A stretch of DNA of 64,000 nucleotides, from contig NC_061508.1 in the NCBI RefSeq assembly GCF_022539505.1, positions 30,684,256 to 30,748,255 of the forward strand, given 5' to 3'. The stretch comes from Lolium rigidum. Its lineage: Eukaryota; Streptophyta; Magnoliopsida; Poales; Poaceae. The notes beneath the pieces were generated by a model. It was not told the DNA's origin, did no database searches, and saw only the letters and a program-made list of their open reading frames with translations. The translations under genes and the position numbers were made by a program. Of the stretch, positions 57,802 through 64,000 are shown one piece after another; positions within the stretch are counted from its first letter, which is position 1; the number at the start of each line of letters is the position of its first letter.

Positions 57802-58290
57802 TTACTCGAAGGCCCACTGGTTCTCCCTGCGGATCTCCTCCTCCTCCTCGGCGGTGAAGTCGTTCTTGATGTTGAAGGTCTTGCGGATCTCCTCGGGGGT
57901 CTTGCCCTTGATCATGTCGGCGACGGTCTGGCAGGTGAGGTCGAGCAGGCCCTTGATGTTGAGGTAGTTGGCGGCGAGGATGAGGTCGAAGAGGGTGGCC
58001 TGGTCGACCTTGACGAACTCGGCGTCCCAACTCTTGAGGTCCTCGGCGGGGGCGCCGTCCGCCGCACCATCGGCCGCCGCGGGCTTGGCCGCCTGGACGT
58101 GCTTGCTGCAGTACTCGACGACCTTGGAGAGGATCTTGGCGTTGACGTTGGGGAGCGGGATCCCGTTGTCGGCGCAGTCGTCCTCGATCATGTGGCGGAT
58201 CGTCTGCGACTCCATCGCCACCGCCTCGTCCACCTCGAACTGCTCGCCGTCCGAGGACTTGAGCGTGATCTTCTTGTCCTCAGCCGCCAT
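57802..58290 (-). CDS. SKP1-like protein, copy 2, intact
   Basis: 162 residues from [15 protein letters not shown] to RRENQWAFE, the normal length of plant SKP1 (about 160-170). Residues 5-65 form the BTB/POZ-like cullin-binding fold ([40 protein letters not shown]); residues about 90-162 are the F-box-binding helices ([40 protein letters not shown]). The intervening linker is Ala-rich. No intron, as in most plant SKP1 genes. The Met after TGGGTGGGTTGAGG in the leader was chosen because it aligns with copy 1; the frame stays open further upstream (to 58470), but that sequence repeats GGGTTGAGGTCGGGGATCG and looks like leader. Probably functional in SCF complexes. Confidence 0.9.
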   Translation of the reverse strand: MAAEDKKITLKSSDGEQFEVDEAVAMESQTIRHMIEDDCADNGIPLPNVNAKILSKVVEYCSKHVQAAKPAAADGAADGAPAEDLKSWDAEFVKVDQATLFDLILAANYLNIKGLLDLTCQTVADMIKGKTPEEIRKTFNIKNDFTAEEEEEIRRENQWAFE

Positions 58291-58622
58291 GGGTGGGTTG
58301 AGGTCGGGGATCGCGGCGGATTTGGGTGGGTTGAGGTCGGGGATCGGCGGCGGATTTGTGGGCAAACGAAATCCTAGCGAGGCGGCTGCGGACGAGAGAC
58401 TTCTGATTTCTGAAGGGAGAGACCCGGGTCCCCGATGGCTTAAGTAGAAGGATTTTCCCTTCAGAAACAAAAGAAAGACTAGTAATCGGCTGCAGATATT
58501 TTGTTTGTTTCCGATCGGGATTCTAGCATCGTAGGATCGCTTCTATCTCAACTCTGAAACGTACGATGTGTCAAACTAAAAACAGGAACTCCATCCGGAT
58601 ACGATTTCTTGTTTCCAAATTA

Positions 58623-59810
58623 GAGCATCTCCAGCCGCGTTTCCAAAGCTTCCCCAAACCGCGTCGGATGGAGCATTTGGAGACATGTTTCGTTTGAGCC
58701 GTGTTTGAGGATGTCGCTCCCAGCCGCGTCCTCCAAACAAAATTTCATATATTTAAAACTTAAGCAAATTCATTAAACTCGCTATGTATTACATAGATTC
58801 AAACGAAATTCGATTAAATTTGAACTAAACCTAATGTAGTAGTACTTGCGGTGGCCGGAGGCGTCGTAGTACTGCTGAAAGTTATACATGTCGTCGGTGA
58901 CGACCTCCTGCTTGGCGCGCTCGTCGGGCTCGTCGATGGGCTCGCCCTTCACCGCGCCGCTTGGTCTAGCCTCGTCGTCATCGGTGAGGTCCACAATGGC
59001 TTCCCGGTGTCACAGATGGACATCGCGATCGCCGCCTCGAGGTCGCCCCTCCAGGCGTCATTGTCGTTCAGCGACGCCAAGCACGTTGCTCGCAGCCCTG
59101 GGCAGTCCTCGGAGTCGTCGCTGCTCGCGATAAGACATTGCTGCCGCTCGTACTCCGCCAGCAGCGTCGCCTTCTCGGCTGCCTCGTCGTCCTGCTCCTC
59201 CTTCACCTCCGGCCTCGGGATGAGAAGGGCGCCGCCGCCGCGCCTTTGTTGTTGCATGATGCCGCTGCCACCGCGCCTCAGAATGACTGGCGTCGTCGCG
59301 AACTCCGGCTCCTCCTCATTCACCTCGTGGTTGGGGACGGTGTAGGGTGCGGCGCGGTGCGACGAGGACGGCGCCGATCGCGTCGGCCCTGATGGGGAAG
59401 AGTTGGAAGAGGACGAGTACGTCCTCCTCGGCTGCCAGCGCGCTGCGAGCGAAGATGGTGGCGGCGACGACGGCGTCTCCAACTTTGGAGCGCCGTTGTG
59501 GATGCCATCGACGACGTTCTTCAGGGTGCGCCCCGGAACGCCCCAGAAGAGGACGTGCATGTCCTTGTTCTAGCTATTCCATCGGCCGACGAGGCCGATG
59601 GTGCTGTTCATCTCCATGTCGTACTGCGCCTGGAAGTAGGCGACCCACCAGGCGTCGTTGCCGGTGGCCGCCCAGGTCGGATCGGCCCGCTCATCGGCGG
59701 TGAGGGCAGACCGCCGGGCCCTGATGGAGTCCCTCCAGCAATCCGTGCTTGGCGACGGCGGCGGCACACCTATGCTGTTGATGGCCATCCTCCACCCCGC
59801 CGCTGCTTAG
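58623..59810. mobile_element. TIR element, left end plus passenger ORF (copy B)
   Basis: Starts GAGCATCTCCAGCCGCGTTTCC after TTA (58620-58622), at nearly the same position relative to SKP1 as the element at 24028. The two carry related ORFs in the same orientation but are much diverged, so they may derive from one insertion before the duplication. The right TIR was not found. Confidence 0.5.
58810..59788 (-). pseudogene. Passenger ORF with SUMO-acceptor, SIM- and UIM-like motifs (copy B)
   Basis: Minus strand. Starts MAINSIGVPPPSPSTDCW (59788), with RRSALTADERADPTWAATGN and WWVAYFQAQYDME. TAG at 59570-59572 interrupts it; the frame continues DMHVLFWGVPGRTLKNVVDG, homologous to copy A. A Ser-rich part follows, then PEVKEEQDDE (VKEE, SUMO-acceptor type), EKATLLAEYERQQCL and DLEAAIAMSICD (UIM-like). 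A shift near 59010 leads into AIVDLTDDDEARP (canonical SIM-like), GAVKGEPIDEPDE (VKGE) and DMYNFQQYYDASGH. The repeated pairing of VKxE and hydrophobic-acidic motifs with copy A is notable. Function unknown. Confidence 0.6.
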
Positions 59811-59814
59811 CAAA

Positions 59815-59987
59815 CGCATGTCTGGGGACGCGGTGCTGGACCTCCTCCCTCCGCTCCCCTCTCTGGTCTAGCATTGATGGCGCCTGGGAGTGGTGGCTGG
59901 TGGCTGGGTGTTGCGTGCCGCTGAAAGGACATGGATGTCGCCTAGAGGGGGGGTGAATAGGCGGTTTAAAACTTTTACGAGATGGGC
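59815..59987. other. Fragment of the 26-kb GC-rich repeat and unknown flank
   Basis: 59818-59926 matches 26272-26385 (shared GGACGCGGTGCTGGAC and GGCGCCTGGGAGTGGTGGCT). 59927-59987 (ATGTCGCCTAGAGGGGG) looks like another repeat edge. It is cut by the LTR at 59988; TGGGC (59983-59987) would be the target site. Confidence 0.4.
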
Positions 59988-62900
59988 TGTGATGACCCAG
60001 CGTACCACTGCATGGTGTAGTACACAAGTCGTTGACATAACACAAGTGAAACACCGTTCCACCCATATTACATCTCTCAGAGTGGTACAACAGAAACATA
60101 TGCGAGTCCAAGGCATGTCTATAGAAGGATACACAAACGGTTTACAGAAGATCAACATAGCCTCCTACTTTACATTGAGGTAAAAGTTCAAATAAAGTTC
60201 CAGAAGAACGACTCGTAGTCTAACTTATTGCTAACTCAAGCTAAAGAGCTACTTGGCTTGCTATAGACATCTAGCTACTTAGGTGCTAGGATTAGGGAAA
60301 TGTTCCCTTCTATTACTAGTCTAAGTTTCCACTCCAACTGATGCAGAGGTTGACTCCATTGACTTCTTTGATTGGATTCTTCATCTTGTTGCAGTTGACT
60401 TCTTTGTCTTCGAGTTCCACGGTAGTTTCTCCTTCGGTGCCTCCATAACTAAGCAGGGGATTTAAGAGTGGGATGAGTACGAGCGTACTCAACAAGTTCA
60501 TATTAGGAAATAGGTGTATCATGCACTAGCTACAGCCATCGACCAGAAAGTCATAGGCGAATGCAAGTTTTCATAAACATTTCTTCAAAAGGTTTATTTT
60601 ATTCTGAAAACTATGCCCGTCAGTCTTCACAGGTTGACTAGAACTTCATGGAGTTCCTTTCCTGCCGCGTTCGCAGCTTCCTTCCCGAACAGGGAGTGAC
60701 AGCCACAATTTTGATACCCTCTGCGAGAGGTGCGTTACTTTTCCCATAAGAGACCTTATCCTTGTTGCCAACCAGGCGTATACTTTGCCGTCCACACTTC
60801 CTTGGTGTGAGGCCAGGTGTAAGATCCAAGTCCACACCGCCTTCTCCGCGACCTCGCAGACCCACCCTTTTGTAAGTCTGTCCTCTCCTATATCTATGGG
60901 TAGACCGACACAGGCCCGTGTTCTCACCTTTACCAATAAGGTAGACCGTTCCGAACAATTAATATGCCCTGTCCTATACACCATAGGTAGACCGATCCGG
61001 ACAACCCTTACAATCCTTCATAGACCGATAATAAGTCTACCCTCTCCTGTATCTAATGGTAGACCGTGCAGGACCACATGTCCCCACCTTTACCAAAGAT
61101 AGACCGATCCGGGCAACCCCTATTACCAGTCCGTTGGCATGCGAGAGGGAAAAGATACAACTGACTTCCCCAGAGCCATTATAGATCTTATGGTCAACGC
61201 GATATGTACGGTGCTAGAATCACTAGACGGCATTGGTACTTAGTCCTAGATGAGTAGTACCCATGCAATGGAACCTCCACCATATCAACACATACCATGG
61301 TTCCATTGCCCACCACATAGTCATATTCATAATTGGAAAATAATACTTTGCTTTTCAATGCATGAGTGATAAGTATAGTACTTTGCATATAGTTTGATAA
61401 AAATAATCAAATGACATGAGCAAGCGATGAACTTGCCTTTCTTGACTGCAAGATTATGCAGGCAAAAGCTTCGATACGTGAGAACTCCAAATTCTGAAAT
61501 ACCATCATTGTCCGTTAAGGACAATGTTTAAAGAACTGGCAAAAATGCTATAATGCATAGTATGAGATGCAATCGTCCCGAGCGTAACCTAACCTCGATG
61601 ATTTAGGATGTATGAGTTGTAAAGATTTCTTTAGGTTTGTTGCAGTTTTAGAATGGTTCTCAAACAAGGTTCTTATTAGAGTTTGATTATATTAGCATTA
61701 TAACCAAGTGATATAAGACATCATAACAATCATGCACACAAAGGAATGGGGAATGCATAACAAATCAAGAGTAGTTGCCAGTTTTAAGTTTAACATGACA
61801 TGGGTGATGATTACTTATATTATACTTCAAAAGAATAACTTTTGAAGAACATATTGATTAAGAATTAATAAGTATTTCAAATAAGAACTATGGGCTTCTA
61901 TGGTTTGATTGACATTTGTACTTCAAAAGAATAACTTTTGAAGAACAGGTTAAATAAGAATAAGAACTAGTATACATAGGAGCTATGGCTTTCTAGGTTT
62001 ACTATTGGATTCATTTAGTTCTCTAATAGGAACTAGTTGGGTTCTTAAATAAACTTGGTCTATATGTAGGAAGTATTAGAAGGTTTATTACTATGGTTGA
62101 TTATGGGTATCATATCAAAGAAGGATGGTCAAGGTGTTGCTATGAGTTAGGGTTTACTATGGCTTCACATTTGCTTCACTAAGTAATCACTAATAATGGT
62201 TTCTAAGATAAGTGGTTTATTACTTTCTAAGTAGGGTTTAGTGGAATAGGAGCATGTGATGTGCATTACTACATAAGATTGGTATTAGGGTTCATCATTA
62301 TGGTTTTATTAGGTTTGATGGTTGAGGTTGACCTAATGATATGGTATATAGGAGTGATTGATCAATGGTACTAATCCAATTAACAAGTTAGGGTTTGCTC
62401 CTAAGTGACACTAGGAAATCATATAGTTTTTAATTAAGAATAGGGACATGAAATGATAATCTCATGTGACTTGGTTTTATGTTAGTGGATCATAAGCATG
62501 CATTCATGTGTTTCTTACTAGGGTTTTATAGGTATAGTGAAGCTTATATGATCACATGGGCTAAACCCCTAGGTTTTTAGGGTTGCACTAATTTAGGATG
62601 ATCACATGAAATAATGGGATCAAGGTCTTACTCAAATTGAAACTAAGGTTTCTAAATTATGGTACAACTTCTAAAATGATGATTGGTAATAGAGTTTTGG
62701 TTACTAATTACTTTGAATCAAAATTAGTAATGGTTTAACATTTTATTAATTTTTTACAAGATTTAATAATTAGAGTAATTTTTATTTAGGTTTAATTAAG
62801 AATCAGGGTTTAACAATTGTGATTAGGGTTAAAGTATTTAACTTGTTAAGTTAAGATGTTTAATTAAACAATTGTTGGGCTACCAAAATTATATTAGCTT

Positions 62901-64000
62901 ATAATATTTTCTTGAGTTATTACTATTTAAAGAAAATAGAAAATAGTAATTTGCAAACTAGGGTTTATGAATTACCACTAATAATTAAAATAATGGAATT
63001 ATGGTAAATAAAACATTTTACTTAGTTACTGAATAGTTAAAATTTAATTTTTATAACTTCACTAATTATTGAATTCAAATTGTATTTTTTTTATAAATAA
63101 TTGAAATGGCATAATTAATAAGGTTTAAAAATAAGTGGATTTTTATTTTGACACACATTTTTATTTTATATTTTATTTGAATAGAGTTTATTTGTGTGAG
63201 CATTTTGATATATTGTTTATATTTTTCTGAATTGAAATAAATTTTGTATGATTTTACACAGTTTCAGTGATTTTCTGGAATTTGAAATAACTCAAAAACA
63301 CTAAACGTACCGGTTCGCACCCTAGCTACAGAGACTGACAGATGGGTCCCTTGACTGGGTCAGTTGCCACGATGGCAACGACCAGTCAACCGGTGCTCGG
63401 GGCCCCACCGCCACGCTGGCGTTGCCGGCGGTTAAACGCCGGCGACCAATTCATGGCGGCGCTACGCTACAGGGCCCCCTAGGACGCGCGACTAGGGTGT
63501 TCTGGCTCTCCTCGACTCACTGAAGCTGATGGTGAGGTTGGTTTGGCGAGGGGATCACCGGAGCTACGCCGGCGACCATGTCCCGCGGTGGTTTACTCCG
63601 GCGAGCACACGAACTACGGCTACGGTTGATGCCAGGAAGCAATAGAGGGGTCCAGAGATGCGCAAGCTCACCCTGGTGCCTCCCAGATAGCCGCCGATGT
63701 CGATTGGAGAAGGAATCGATCTCAACTTCGCCGATTCCGGCGATGTACTGCGGAAGAAGATCTTGAAATTGGCCGCACTCCGACCTCCCCTGGATGCTCG
63801 GCTTGGCCTTTAGAATGATGACGTCGAGGCGCACCTCCTCGACCTCACGGCAAGCTCCGGGGTGGCCTCAATCGTTGGCTTCGTGCTCGACGCCGGCAAG
63901 CAGTCGAGGAAGAAATCGAGGGCTAGAGAGACGCTGAGGGGAAATGGATGGTTGGATGAGATCAAGGGGTGCTCGGTGGTGCTTTCCCCCTATTTATAGG
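59988..64000 (-). mobile_element. Third LTR of the 6.2-kb LARD family, diverged, truncated by window edge
   Basis: Starts TGTGATGACCCAGCG and follows the LTR at 6335 over roughly its first 3.5 kb, ending near the position equivalent to 9860. It is more diverged than the two LTRs of the complete element and longer because of insertions (about 60873-61118 and 62830-62950). The paired hairpins (61825-61847 and 61921-61943) and AGGGTTT motifs are kept. Whether it is a solo LTR or the edge of a full element cannot be told. Confidence 0.9.
60873..61118. repeat. Imperfect tandem duplication, about 159-bp period, inside the third LTR
   Basis: TAAGTCTGTCCTCTCC at 60873 and TAAGTCTACCCTCTCC at 61032 start two related units, each with GTAGACCG and CACCTTTACCAA motifs. 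The matching region of the other LTRs is shorter and single. Confidence 0.75.

Overview
This is eukaryotic nuclear DNA from a grass. The Athila-type gypsy element, the very long-LTR non-coding retrotransposon, the CACTA, PIF/Harbinger and Helitron termini and the TTA/TAA-flanked MITEs all fit Pooideae (wheat, barley, rye or ryegrass group); I cannot fix the species. Almost the whole window is nested transposable elements around remnants of a duplicated low-copy segment. There are no operons, CRISPR arrays, rRNA or tRNA genes that I can see. The most gene-like loci are an intact SKP1-like gene (57802-58290, minus), a two-exon gene with a zf-XS-like domain (42931-44097), a B3-like gene (46694-47167) and an ORF with UIM- and SIM-like motifs (28669-29508).

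Layout. 1-486: right end of a CACTA element, inserted in a gypsy LTR (487-1405) that itself sits in the 3' tail of a B3-like gene. 1666-3733: element bounded by 32-bp inverted repeats, containing a Helitron-type end and a fold-back MITE. 3939-5500 and 47439-48751: two copies of a non-coding segment. 6335-21726: a 15.4-kb minus-strand LTR retrotransposon with two 6246-bp LTRs, a 2.9-kb non-coding interior and a 5-bp TSD. 21797-24027 and 49731-58622: two copies of a minus-strand segment with a glutamyl-tRNA synthetase relic and a SKP1-like gene; copy 1 SKP1 is frameshifted. Copy 2 is interrupted by a Harbinger-type element (50769-57284, TSD TAA) that was then hit by an L1-type LINE (51148-56858, 17-bp TSD). 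28215-44967: a TTA-flanked TIR element with two gene-like loci, split by a 10.5-kb Athila-type retrotransposon (30083-40573). 59988-64000: a third, diverged LTR of the 6.2-kb family running off the window.

How it fits together. Copy 1 preserves the empty sites of the CACTA (TCA, 5498-5500) and Harbinger (TAA, 22802-22804) insertions seen in copy 2, so the order of events can be read directly. Several elements share termini related to GAGCATCTCCAGCCGCG next to TTA or TAA and carry gene-like ORFs rather than a visible transposase. Two decayed ORFs of one family (24.4-25.3 kb and 58.8-59.8 kb) have SUMO-acceptor-type VKxE motifs plus an acidic SUMO-interacting-type motif; a different ORF (28.7-29.5 kb) pairs a UIM-like helix with a C-terminal SIM-like motif. 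This is the best candidate here for an undescribed system.

Caution: many single-base differences between paired repeats, and most pol frameshifts, fall at CAG/CTG trinucleotides (for example CAG read as CGAG). These may be assembly errors at methylated CHG sites, so some apparent pseudogenes may be less broken than they look.
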